In this document: piece after piece, positions 36,701-52,574 of the stretch
Numbering within the stretch: the first letter of the stretch is position 1
How the letters are laid out: each line of letters opens with the position of its first letter
Assembly: GCA_027604505.1 (NCBI GenBank)
Contig: JADIIX010000019.1
Span: 1 to 64,000, forward strand
DNA length: 64,000 nucleotides
Reading direction: 5' to 3'
DNA from: Gonapodya sp. JEL0774
Taxonomy: Eukaryota > Monoblepharomycota > Monoblepharidomycetes > Monoblepharidales > Gonapodyaceae
Program-made: the position numbers and the translations under genes
Notes under the pieces: model-generated
The model's database searches: none
The model's input: only the letters and a program-made list of their open reading frames with translations
Told to the model about the DNA's origin: nothing

Positions 36701-38151
36701 CATTCCTCGTGACGACCGCTCATGCTAGCTTATTTGTGCTTGCTAGCGGTCGGAGGGTGAGGAAGAGCTCGAGCGAGCTGTGCCTTGCGCCATCTGCAAC
36801 TTTGCCGAAGAGTACGATGGTAATCCCATTATCACTTGCAGTGGTTGCAAAATGAAAGTACACGAAGGTGTGCAAATTGTGTGAGGATGTGTCCCGCGTC
36901 CACATTTGAAATCGGGAGCTTTGCTTTCATTCACAGAGTGCTACGGAGTGGACAGTGATGATGAAGATATTTCGTGGTACTGCTCCAAATGTCAGGGGAG
37001 GGCCGACTCCAGCGCATCGAAGGTACTTCAGTAATTCTTTTGATTTCTCACCCTTCCTTACTCTTGCCCCAACGTTCACAGAATTATACTTGCGTACTTT
37101 GTCCAACTGTGAACAGAATCGATGCATTGAAACGTACCACATGGAACAACTGGGTACATCTCGTTTGCGCAATTTGGTTCCCTGAAACAAAGTTCGTCAA
37201 CATTAGAACCCGAGAGCCTGTAGAAAGTATCGTGACGATTGATCGGCGGAAGGCGCACCAGGTGTGTAACTTGGTGTGTTTCTGTTTGAAATCATCATAC
37301 ACACGCCTTTCATGTGCAGATGTGCTCGCTTTGCCATCATAACATGGGTTGCTGCGTCACTTGCAACGGCAAGAACTGTAGCCGAAAATTTCACGCTTCT
37401 TGTGCGCAAAATAATCCGAAGTACGGTTTGCTCATTGAAGAGTCTAAAAGTGGTCGTCTAGTTGCGACTGCCTATTGCCCGGAACACAAACCTGTGAGTA
37501 AGACTGATCGCATGATCGCATCACTTTTCTAACAGAGTGTGATCTAATTCTCTTTTCATATTCATTTTCAATGTGCAGACTCCGAAGCCGATTCTCGCTA
37601 TCGTGCAACCGGAATCAGTACAAGACGAGAGTGTCCCAAATCCTCTTCCTTCTGCCCCTATCCACGTTCCGCTATCAAAATCTTCTCTGATTTCTATGTT
37701 TGTTGAGGATCAAAAGCGGTTACCACGGCAACTTCAAAGCCTCCCGAGCACCCTTCGGAAAGTTCAAATTCTTGGGCTCACTGAGAAGTGCTCCTGTCAT
37801 GTTCCGCCAGCCTCTAAGGGCACTCCAGGACCATCAGCTTTATTTTCAGCCTCTGGGTTTTTTAGGCAAGCTCATCAATCAACTGGCCAAGCCCACATTG
37901 GTCGCCAATGTGCATGTTGTTCCACCCGTGTGTCCCCTTACTGGTGGGATGAGGAGGATCTAAGGGCACCCGACTTGGAGTCGCCGAACAATGGAGGGGA
38001 GCTTTCAACCATGCCGATGAGTGAAGAAGTAGTAGCTATGGACATCGAGGAAACTTTTGTTCGTCGAAGTGCGGATCCTTTCACTTCAGGAATGCTCTGT
38101 CAAAAATGCTTCCATGATAGAAAAAAAGCTGGTTCTGGCAGTGTCCCGTAA
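33734..38151 (+). CDS. SNT2: SNT2-like BAH/PHD/SANT chromatin protein
   Basis: Snt2-type proteins are scaffold or E3-ligase subunits of fungal chromatin complexes that read histone H3 and work with demethylases or deacetylases. Domain order fits: a BAH domain (VKLRNGEVYHLGDTVYLTPD joined across the first intron, to about 34560), then PHD finger 1 (HTCATCHTPAHLSES...CMTC...YHMRCLDPP, 34735-34890). An ELM2-SANT segment follows (EWSLEEEKTFETGVIKWG, 35870-36130), then a GATA-like Cys pair (CQNCWSHKGPWKK...CSDCFTWY, 36410-36540). PHD 2 plus an extended PHD come next (CAICNFAEEYDGNP...CSLCHHNMGCCVTCNGKNC, 36770-37490). A final C2C2-like module (CACCSTRVSPYWW...LCQKC) closes the protein. Start ATG 33734 is the nearest before the BAH domain; exon 1 ends at 33854. 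The stop (38149-38151) faces the actin stop 196 bp away. A few internal junctions were not verified. Confidence 0.85.
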
Positions 38152-38347
38152 TTGCAACGGAGCAAATGGATAGTTTGGCCTTTTCACCACTTGTTGCGAT
38201 TTTCGAATTCTAAATAAATTTTCCAAACATGGGCGGAGCAAGAAGAGAACTTCCACTAAACATTGAATTTCTGGCAAAGGTGTATTGGTATCGAAGTCTC
38301 GCACTGGCGGACTTTACAACGCATGACGATTATACCGATTATACTGT

Positions 38348-40243
<1,896 letters not shown>

Positions 40244-40650
40244 GTTTGATTGATGTTGGGTGTTCGGTGGAAAGAAGTGGACGTCGGACCAGCCATTTTG
40301 GACTGCCACGCCACATTTGTGCCACACTTGCTCAGCCCAACTGGTGAAAGATTGGTTGGGCAGGCCATTTAATATTCGCATGTTTTACATTTTCACCAGT
40401 CTTCGCTGAGGATTCCCTAACAATTTCTCAATATTGCAACTGTAGTCGATGTCCTAATCACTCGCCCGTAATTTCTTTTTGAGCCGAGGAGGTTGAAGTC
40501 TGCGCCTATTACGCGACACTTCAAACGAAACCAAGTATATGTACATCTATGTTCGGTAAACTGGAACTGCATGACAATTTTAATAGTGAGGGGTGGGCAC
40601 AGCTGACGTGAAGTTGTTGCGCCGAAACCAGGTAAACAGGAACCGCGCAA
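40244..40650. promoter_or_regulatory. Divergent actin / Vps3844 promoter region
   Basis: The 407-bp gap separates two divergent starts. On the actin coding strand a CCAAT motif (40351-40355, reading ATTGG on plus) sits about 110 bp upstream of the actin ATG, a usual position for CCAAT-binding complex sites in fungal actin promoters. No TATA box was identified for either gene. Confidence 0.4.
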
Positions 40651-42682
40651 ATGGCGCGTCTATTATTCGCGGCCGCCCTTGTGTCGCTTATTGCAGGCAG
40701 CTCTACTGCTATTCGAATTGGTGCGTGGGGTTGGGCGTTTTGCCCCAGTCCTCGTAGAGTTGCTACACCTGGTTGCTGATAGTATCTGCAAACTTGCGTA
40801 CTATCCCCTCCTGAACTACGCGCTGAAATGAAATTGCTTCCTACTCACTACTTACGGCATTTGATTTGCCATTCAACCCGGTCGATCTGTGGACGTCCAA
40901 TGGATATTTGAAATCGCCCGGATATCTATCAGCCTCTGTCTCCCTTCTCTCTCATGATGGAATGACCACAGAAAACCCTCAGTATGTCTCTCTCGACGAA
41001 GCCTTCGTCGGACTTGAACACCTGTGCGGGGTTGAGTCATCCAATCTTCGGGGCTTGTCACTGGATTCTCTCAATCACCCTACACTTGCATCCAATTACG
41101 CTGGACTCTTTGAAAAGCCCAAGTCGCACCTAACAATTTTGCTGCCGGGGATAGAGGACGGTGAGTAGCTCGTGCTGAATTGCTGACATTCACTTGTAAA
41201 TTCGTCAGACCCGTCTTTATCCTGGCGACAGAGTCCGTCATGCCTGTCTACACCGTAATCGAAAGCACACTCCCTGTGCCTGCTGTGGGGAATAAGGTCA
41301 CCAAACTGGTCTCTGATTTCGCCTCCACACACGAAGGATCCACTGTATCACTCGTCGTGTCGGCCGACGTGGAAACTTCGCAGATTTCTTCGAACGTCCC
41401 AAAGTTGATTGTTTCCGCGAAGGTGCATGCTTGTGCTAGTCCTTTTAATTCTCTATATGACACAAAATTGCATCTGGACGTAGGGTGTGTCTAATGTCGG
41501 TCCTTCTCACAATCTCCTGATGAGTGCACTTCGTGAGCTGGAGACCAATCTCGAAGAAATGGTCTTAAAATTCTACGAGCATTTGGACGGATGCCACGAC
41601 TCGTTCGACTTGAAAGATGATGTGAGATTCTCAACTGGTGATCGCGAAGTTTATAAAAAACTTATCGATATGTGCTTCTTCGCAATAGACGGACCGCACG
41701 TTTATCAATGAGATGGTCGTTCTGCGCAATTTTTTTGATTACATTGAGGACCATGCCAAATCAATAACGACTGATGACACACCCGATATGTACACTTTCG
41801 TGATTACGGGGCTTGAGGTAATCGGTGCGAACTTTTGCAAGATATTTAACTTATTGCTGACACGGATCATCACACTGCAGAGACTGTCGACAAAGTACGG
41901 TCCTCAGTCGGAACAATTTTCGGTCGCGAAGAACATTGTTCATAAGACCCTGAGCAAAACTACAAGATTATTTAAGCACATATACACGAATCGTGGGGTA
42001 GTCGAACTTGTTACTGTCACTACTGTCCAATCTGCTACTGAAATCTCTCACCGACTCGGGAAGCGTGCCGTTGTGACAAATGGTACTTTAGCCGTACCCA
42101 ACGCTGGAATTGGCTGGGGCACAAATGGTTTCAACGCCAATCCGGTCATTGCCGGCTATCAGAACTGCGCTCCAACAGCCGAGATCTGCCAAGCGTGAGT
42201 CAGGGAACGCTTTTTAATGTATCCCCATACATCCGTTGAACCTGCTCGTTTCAGTGTTTATTCCAAGTGCTCTGGTCGTGGCATTTGTGTCCCGTCAACC
42301 AAAGTTATCGCGAACTCAACAAACCCTGATGTCAAAGAGCGTTCGATCAAGACTTGCTATGTTTGCGATTGCACCAGCACCAGCGTTCTCACAGATGACG
42401 GTTCCGTCGATTCTCGCTACAGGAACAAGTATCACTTTACCGGGCAGGCTTGTCAGTATGAGAACATATCGGAGCACTTTCACCTCCTCTTCGGGAGCTC
42501 TATAATTCTGGTATTTTTGCTCATTTTCGTAGTAGTTGGGACATTGAGAGTGAGTTCTGCTGTCGGCTCCTGTCTGACACTTATGTTTTGGCAACCTTGT
42601 CTGACATGTTAACCGAACAAAGGCATTTGATGAAGAGGGAGATTATGCTGTAGGCAGCGGTGTTAAGTCCGATTTGTTCTAA
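40651..42682 (+). CDS. Vps3844-domain type I membrane protein
   Basis: A secretory-pathway membrane protein with the fungal Vps3844 C-terminal domain, linked in databases to vacuolar sorting. It starts MARLLFAAALVSLIAGSSTA, a clear signal peptide. A lumenal region of about 450 residues follows in several exons, with N-glycosylation sequons (such as NGT). The C-terminal domain has an EGF-like Cys pattern (YSKCSGRGIC, CYVCDCT, GQACQYENISEHF), then one membrane segment (SSIILVFLLIFVVVG) and a short acidic cytosolic tail (FDEEGDYAVGSG) ending KSDLF. The TAA is at 42680-42682. Internal exon joints between 41160 and 41760 were not fully verified. Confidence 0.8.
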
Positions 42683-42790
42683 CAAGTGTGTACTGTTGGT
42701 TTGTTCTGCTAGTTACAATAATCAGTTTTCGGAACTTGTAGCAAGTGCGTATTGTCAGAAAAGACACCTCCATGATCTCATCACAGTTGC

Positions 42791-44390
42791 TCAATACCAC
42801 AAACGCAACAGTTCTGCTGACACCGCCGAAGGGGTGAGAATGCCAAGATCAGTGACGAGCCCTGATATATATCTAGAAATCGTAAAATTAACAAGTAAGG
42901 GGGGAGATTTCAGACCACTCCCTTCGAGGGACTTACTCAGGAGGCGTAAAGTCAACCATTGGGTGGCCCCATTTCATTTCGGCGTCAGACGGATGTGTGG
43001 GCTGGGGGAGATCGTACTGCCCCACTGGTGATATCCGGACAAACTAATGTAGACGGTCCGGCGTTCATAGTTATGATTTCGGGGAAGGGAAATAGACAGT
43101 GAGCTTGCTTACTTTGTAACTAGAGAAAGATGAAATTTACAGGCAAAAATCGATTCATGTGCAGGAATTCTGGGAATTCAAAAGGAGTTTCGAGCTCACG
43201 CTTCGGCCACTAAATGGTATGGTCGGGAACATGAGTGGGCGCCTGGACAAGGGCGATTGCCAAACCACGAACCTGTGTACATCGGTTTCATCGCCGCCTT
43301 TGCAACTACTGCGATCTAGAGAATGAGAGACACGAAATCACATTGAAATTAGAGATATGATCTCATAAACTCACTTGGAGAGTCCCAATAGAATTCACAA
43401 CACCTCCATTCTCTACCACTCCCTCCGCCCCAGTTAAAACGAGGTCAACTTTTTCCTTTGAAGCGAACAAAATGGACGATAGTGCTACTTGTATAGAAAG
43501 GCCAGACACATACTATGACATAGCCAACGGCGGAATCGAGAATCAACTTGTCGAATGAAGTTTTGCTCAGACAGGAGGCGCTCGTTGACCGCAAAATTGG
43601 ACAAGACTTACCTGCACCGGAATATTGCACTCTCTGAGTTCATCGATTACTCTCTGTCCCTTGTCACTTGGCCGAGCTTCCGTGGCAAATACCCGAAAGC
43701 GAATGTTAGCTCTCGCAGCGTGCCTCTGTGGGCATAGACAGTATTTGGGGTGCACGAGCGCCAGAAGCCTGCCCACTGATAGGAGCTTACCAGCAACCCC
43801 ATGACCACCCTGGAGTAAGAGTGCACAAGGAGACACATGTCATCTTTGATCAGGTTGGCACCGAGTTCCGCGATTCGTCGTTTCCTATTGTCCGACTGGA
43901 AGGTGCTCTGATAAAATCAAGATGCAAAGGACATTGTTTTCTCTGGCGTACCTCCCGAACAAAGGTCTCCCCTTTGGAAATGATGATTGTCTTTGATTCC
44001 TCGATGGTTGCATCGATACGGAGACCCCGAACAAATCTGAGAAAAGCTTCGCATCCCGCTGTCACCGAGACAATTGTATCCGTGGAAGCTTTAAGCTTTT
44101 CAGCTGCTATCTGGAGATTTGAAAGGAACTGTGAGGAGGTTGAAGAGGTGTCATCCTTTGTGATTTGGGAATCAGCGTGGACCAAAGAAGTGGTAGTTTG
44201 AAAGAAATCCCACTTTAATGCTTTCCGTCAGTGCCTTTACGTGCAAGAACATCGGATTGACGTCACGGATACAGTGGGGAGACGGATATGAAACGTCACT
44301 CACAGCGATGGCTGCCACTGGTGGAGACATTGAGGGGTTCGTTTGCAGATGTTCCCGAAAATACAAAACGACATCGAACTGGGACGACAT
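42791..44390 (-). CDS. GCN3: Translation initiation factor eIF2B subunit alpha
   Basis: eIF2B alpha is the regulatory, homodimerising subunit of the guanine-nucleotide exchange factor for eIF2; it senses phosphorylated eIF2. It starts [16 protein letters not shown] at 44390, the typical N-terminal helix followed by PxMSxxVAAI. Family blocks follow: [18 protein letters not shown]..., [28 protein letters not shown], and [19 protein letters not shown]. The end is YDLPQP...[29 protein letters not shown]...WY, with TGA at 42791-42793. Splice at the last intron was checked: GA/GTAAGT joins A-TAT-ATA in frame. Upstream of 44390 the frame stays open to a TTG only, so the ATG is preferred. It converges with the Vps3844 gene (108 bp between stops). 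Confidence 0.92.
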
Positions 44391-44499
44391 TAATGGATCG
44401 CACAAAGAGATTCGTTAGATATAGGGCAAGGGATGAGTGTTGATGACCGTAGCAACGTGAAGTGGTTCACACCAATATCAATTGTTACCGTACCGTAAC
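44391..44499. promoter_or_regulatory. Divergent eIF2B-alpha / PWWP intergenic region (109 bp)
   Basis: Two start codons face away from each other 109 bp apart, so both promoters are compressed or shared. There is a short repeat-like element GTTACCGTACCGTAAC (4484 to 4499 offsets, i.e. about 44484-44499), a near-perfect dyad directly upstream of the PWWP gene ATG. Confidence 0.45.
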
Positions 44500-46302
44500 A
44501 TGTCGGAAGACGCCGCGCCCGCTGCTGCCCCCGCGCAAACCCAGTCAGCCGAAAGTCCAATTAAAGCTGATGGGTCGCCGGAGCCTGTTCAGTCAAAGTC
44601 CGAAAAGCACGAATGGAAACCGGACGATCTAGTTTGGGGGTTTTACAAAGGCTTCCCTGTGAGCATTGGTATTACTACTATGCAGACCCTGCCTTTTGGA
44701 TGAGAAGAACGTAATAGGGATGTCTTCTCATATGTTTTTGCCTCCAATCCGAATGAATACCGTACGCCCCCCATTGCATCAGTGGTGGCCATGTTTGGTG
44801 AGCTCCAGTTCCTGTGAACTAATCTGCTGTAAGAATGATCGGTGACCGTATGCTCTTTCTGCAGGTTGCTCGTGAGGAGGAACTCAACGATGAGGTCCTC
44901 GCCCAGCGAAAGCCCAATACAACATGCTGCATGTTTCTGGGCACGTTTGATTAGTGAGTAATTATCACATCACCAAAAAGGCATACGTAGTGCATTTTTC
45001 TGGTGGTTCCACACGTGTCTTTGGAACACCACTGAGTCAATCATTTTCCTGTCATCACTTTTTTACATACCTCATAGTTGGTGGTTTACTGATTCCAATA
45101 TCCGACCATATGAGCAGTATCGCAAGGATTTCGGCCCTGGACGTAAGAAGAAAGGTGGCGGGAAGAATTGGGACAAAGCTTTCGAGCTCGCGGAAGACCC
45201 AGTAAAACTGCAGAAGACGATGGAAGCCCGGCGTGCCGAGTGGCTGGCTAAGTGGGAACGGACAGCAAAGAGACAAGAGAGAGCAAGCGAGAAAAGAAAG
45301 AAGAGGGACGACAGCGAAGATGAGGATGAAATGGATGGGGGAGAATCGGATGACGAGAGGAAGAAGCGCAAAAAGCACTCCAAGGATTCAGATGAGTCTG
45401 AATCTGAGGAAGATGAAGAAGAGAGAAAGGTAGGTGGTCGCACTTTGCGTCTGCAGATGCAAGTTTTACCGTGATTTTGCTTGCATTTTGTAGAAGCGAA
45501 AAGAGGCGAAGAAACTCCGTCGGGAAGAAAAGGAACGAAGGAAAGCAGAGAGACAAAAGCACAAAGAGAAAGAGGGCGACAAGGAAGGCACCGAGGACAA
45601 GCACAAAGGTGACAAAACGGATGGAAGTGAGCATGTGCTTCGCAGGTTAGATTATGGAATATTTTCATGACTCTCCTACAATAGCTGTCATGAAGCTCCG
45701 TATGAAGCTGCAAAAGTACCTTTTACCGGACAGCAACACACCGGGCATTGAGGTAGGATCTGGGACTCACTTTTTTCTTTCCCTTCATATCACTGAGAAG
45801 GCTCCCTCGAAGGATGAACATATCGCCAAAAAGGCGAGTGAAGTTTTGAAGGAAGTGGAGGCTGCGGAGATCGACCTGCATGCTCTCAAGGTGAAGATGT
45901 GGATTGCGATGTCGAAGTTCATCTGCCCCAAACTCCTTTTTCTTCTTAGGAAACCAAACTCGGGAAGGTCGTCAAAAGAATGGCCACCAAGGTCCTCGCT
46001 TCCGACCCTTTCAAGCTTATAGAGAGATGCCAAGTGTTACTTGATAAATGGAGGAAGGTATGTGGAAGTTGCATGAGTAAAAAGAACTTTAGACCCACGC
46101 AAAGTTTATCTCTCAGATTGACGTGGGTGCTGAAAAAGACGATGGCAAGGAAGAAGGTGGAAAGAAGTTAAATGGGGAATCTCACAAGGACGCCATGGAG
46201 GGAGTACAGAACTCTTCAGTGGATGTCAAACCTCCACCTGCAGCAGCAGGATTTAAGTTGGAAGGAGATGAGGAACCCAGTCGGAAAGTAGACACGGAGT
46301 GA
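44500..46302 (+). CDS. PWWP plus TFIIS-N/LEDGF-like chromatin reader
   Basis: The N-terminus (MSEDAAPAAAPAQTQ) is low complexity. A PWWP domain follows, starting KPDDLVWGFYKGFP and ending FLGTFD...WFTDSNIRPYEQYRKDF after splicing. PWWP domains bind methylated H3K36 nucleosomes. A long charged linker (about residues 130-260) is Lys/Glu/Ser-rich, with repeated RKK and EDE runs. The C-terminal part (KLRMKLQKYLLPDSN, EIDLHALKETKLGKVVKRMA, LIERCQVLLDKWRK) matches the LEDGF integrase-binding/TFIIS-N helical bundle. The same pairing occurs in LEDGF/HRP2 of animals; in fungi the nearest named PWWP protein is Pdp3 of NuA3. The exon just after GFP (44650-44950) is uncertain because its junctions did not give one clear frame. 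Confidence 0.75.
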
Positions 46303-46391
46303 CACTTTCAGATATATATCACCGAACTTGATGTGGAATTACATTTGTGCTTGTTTACTTCAGATATTGTTGACTGTGCCTCTGGTTGTGG

Positions 46392-50372
<3,981 letters not shown>

Positions 50373-50422
50373 CTAATATGTAATTCAGCATGTGGATCGA
50401 ATTAATGAGCTAAACATATCTT

Positions 50423-52093
50423 CATGAAAACACATGTTTGCGCTCCTCCTGGTCATCGGCAACACCAGCGACTGCAGCAAGCTTGCCGGACCGCAGCTCC
50501 TCCGCAACTTTCCTGTTACTGTAGCGGTGGCCAGCATTCCCGTTGATCGAACGGCGGATCTATTGACCAACAAGAATTCGTGCACAAAAATGAATCACGA
50601 GAACCAGACCAAACAGTTGGTGCAACACACCTGTCCGGGCGTCACAAAGGTAGAATTCTCGTACAGGGTGGAGCCACAAAAGCTGCCGTCAAAAATACGG
50701 ACGATATCCAGGACAAAGCGCGGACCAATCTCTACTAGCGAAAGAGGGTCTTGTCCAGGCGGAACTGGTGAATCTTTTTCGACAATCTGCGGCGCAGCTT
50801 GCGACGTTCATAAGTAACCACACGATCAATTATGCTGCTTTCCTTACTTGGTAATTTCTAAACCAAATCTTCCCATCAACAATGGAGAACGAGAGAACAT
50901 GGTCGATGAAAGGTTTGATCCTCCGGGACGTGCGAGGTGTCGCAAAGATCTTTGTCGTCAAAAGAAGCATGTTCTGAGAAAAATTAAATCACGAATCATG
51001 CTATTGTATGCCTACTTGTGTGAAGAGTTCCTTGAGAAGTTCAAGGTGCGGGTGGTTGTCGAAATGTTTATCGAAGGAGACAATGGAGCGAGAACCTTTC
51101 AAGCAGTTGCCGGTAAGTCGAAGTTCATCCATCGTGTGAACTGAAAGAAACAATACAGTTAGCGATTGGCCAGAAAGAGGAGCTCATAAGCAATCCGCGT
51201 TCCGATGATGTGCGGATTGAGCAGCAACGATTGTTCGCCGAACTAATCCGCAGCGAGGATTCCAAAGCACGTCCAGAGTTCAGGTTCATAATGCAAGGTT
51301 GTCTGCGCAGTCCGTAGCAATATGGATTCCGAGTTCTGGTAGAATGAAGAAAACAGCTCACCATTCTGAACAAAGAACTTCACGGACGGACCATTAGGGG
51401 TTTTGGACATCCACATGTAAAGGTCCGTTCCTCTCCTACATTCCAGAAATATCGCATTGTTACAATTCGCCAGCTCTGCAACCTCATTCAGAATGTAGAG
51501 ATCCGACTTCTGTTCCAGTTTGGATTCCTTCTTCGAATGCGGCAGAAGGCAGTTAAGGTCATTCAGCAGATGGCGATAACTTTCATCGAGAAACACGTGC
51601 ACCCGATTGCATAGAGATTGTCAGAATTCTATCAGAAGTTGCACTTTGTAAGGTAAGGTGTAACCAACCGGTGGATGATTCCCCGAGAAGAGAGCAGCAA
51701 CACCCGTTGTCGGTTTTCTGAAAGCTTTTCATCGACACCTGCTTTCTCACTTGCACTCTTATGTCGATCTTTAAAAGACATATCGCGTTTCTCCTCTTCA
51801 GGTGCTTCTAACGTTTCTGCCTTGACCAAGAGAGCTTTACGACCTGACAGTCCGCCTTTCCCTACTCCTTTCACAGATTGTTCAATACTGCGCATCTCAT
51901 CATCAGAGTCTATAGCATCTAGCTCGTTATCGCTGTCCATGTCCCCTTCGTCGTCCGAGTCATCCTCAAAATTGTCAGAGTCAGAATCAGCTCTCCCGGT
52001 ATCAGCAACGACAAGTTCTCGATGTCGATTCTCAAGCACTGCATCAGCATCCTCGTTTTTAGTGATTGTACGTTGTTTTCTTGATGGTCGCAT
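50423..52093 (-). CDS. BRX1: BRX1-like ribosome biogenesis protein (Brix domain)
   Basis: BRX1 is a nucleolar factor for 60S subunit assembly; its Brix domain binds rRNA. Exon 1 (ATG 52093) encodes a basic start and a long acidic run (DSDSDNFEDDSDDEGD), then SENRQRVLLLSSRGI. The next exon gives the family block HLLNDLNCLLPHSKKESKLE, then NEVAELANCNNAIFLE, DLYMWMSKTPNGPSVKFFVQN. The following exons give HTMDELRLTGNCLKGSRSIV...FDKHF and LLLEIGPRFVLDIVRIFDGS. The last exon holds a basic tail ending KHVFS with TGA at 50423-50425. Its stop is only 50 bp from that of alanyl-tRNA synthetase. The N-terminal acidic tract is longer than I expect for yeast Brx1. Confidence 0.9.
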
Positions 52094-52574
52094 GGCTCCA
52101 GATAACCTACAGAAGAAAAAATATATACTTTATCCGCACAAAGAATGCCGGCAGGCACGCTTAGAGCTCCCATATATTGAAAAACGCGTTTCACAAGAGA
52201 CGCTATGGTAACGCGGCCTCCGGCCTCCGCGCTACCAACATTACTGCCTGGGAGCGATACCCCGTTCACTATACCGACCGTCTGATGATCCCATTTTGGC
52301 TGTATAGTATACATTGGGGGGTTCGGTACTACGCACGCGCCAGGTGCAATGCAAGATGCAGATGCGCCAGCCCGATATCAATAAAGTATCTTGCAAGCAC
52401 TCGTACAGCTCTGCCGCAGCAGACTAGCCCGCAACATTGGCAAAGTGATTGCGACTGCACGGACGCCAGAACAGACTCTGACTGGTTAGCATTCAAACCG
52501 CAAGACAAACCGCAAGGCAACAATCTCTACTTCTTATCCAGACGCGTCCCAAACTTACACGTACAGTAGCGGTG
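52094..52574. promoter_or_regulatory. Divergent BRX1 / TOP1 promoter region
   Basis: This 481-bp gap separates two start codons in opposite orientation. It contains TGTATAGTATACA (52301-52313), a perfect 6+1+6 inverted repeat near the middle that could bind a dimeric factor. AT-rich sequence near 52110-52130 (minus-strand TATATA) is a candidate core promoter for BRX1. An open plus-strand frame across the gap has no recognisable product. Confidence 0.4.

Noticed and set aside
52177-52569. Plus-strand 130-codon frame in the BRX1/TOP1 gap
   Set aside because: Composition is unlike protein, no homologous motif was recognised, and it occupies the only space available for two promoters.
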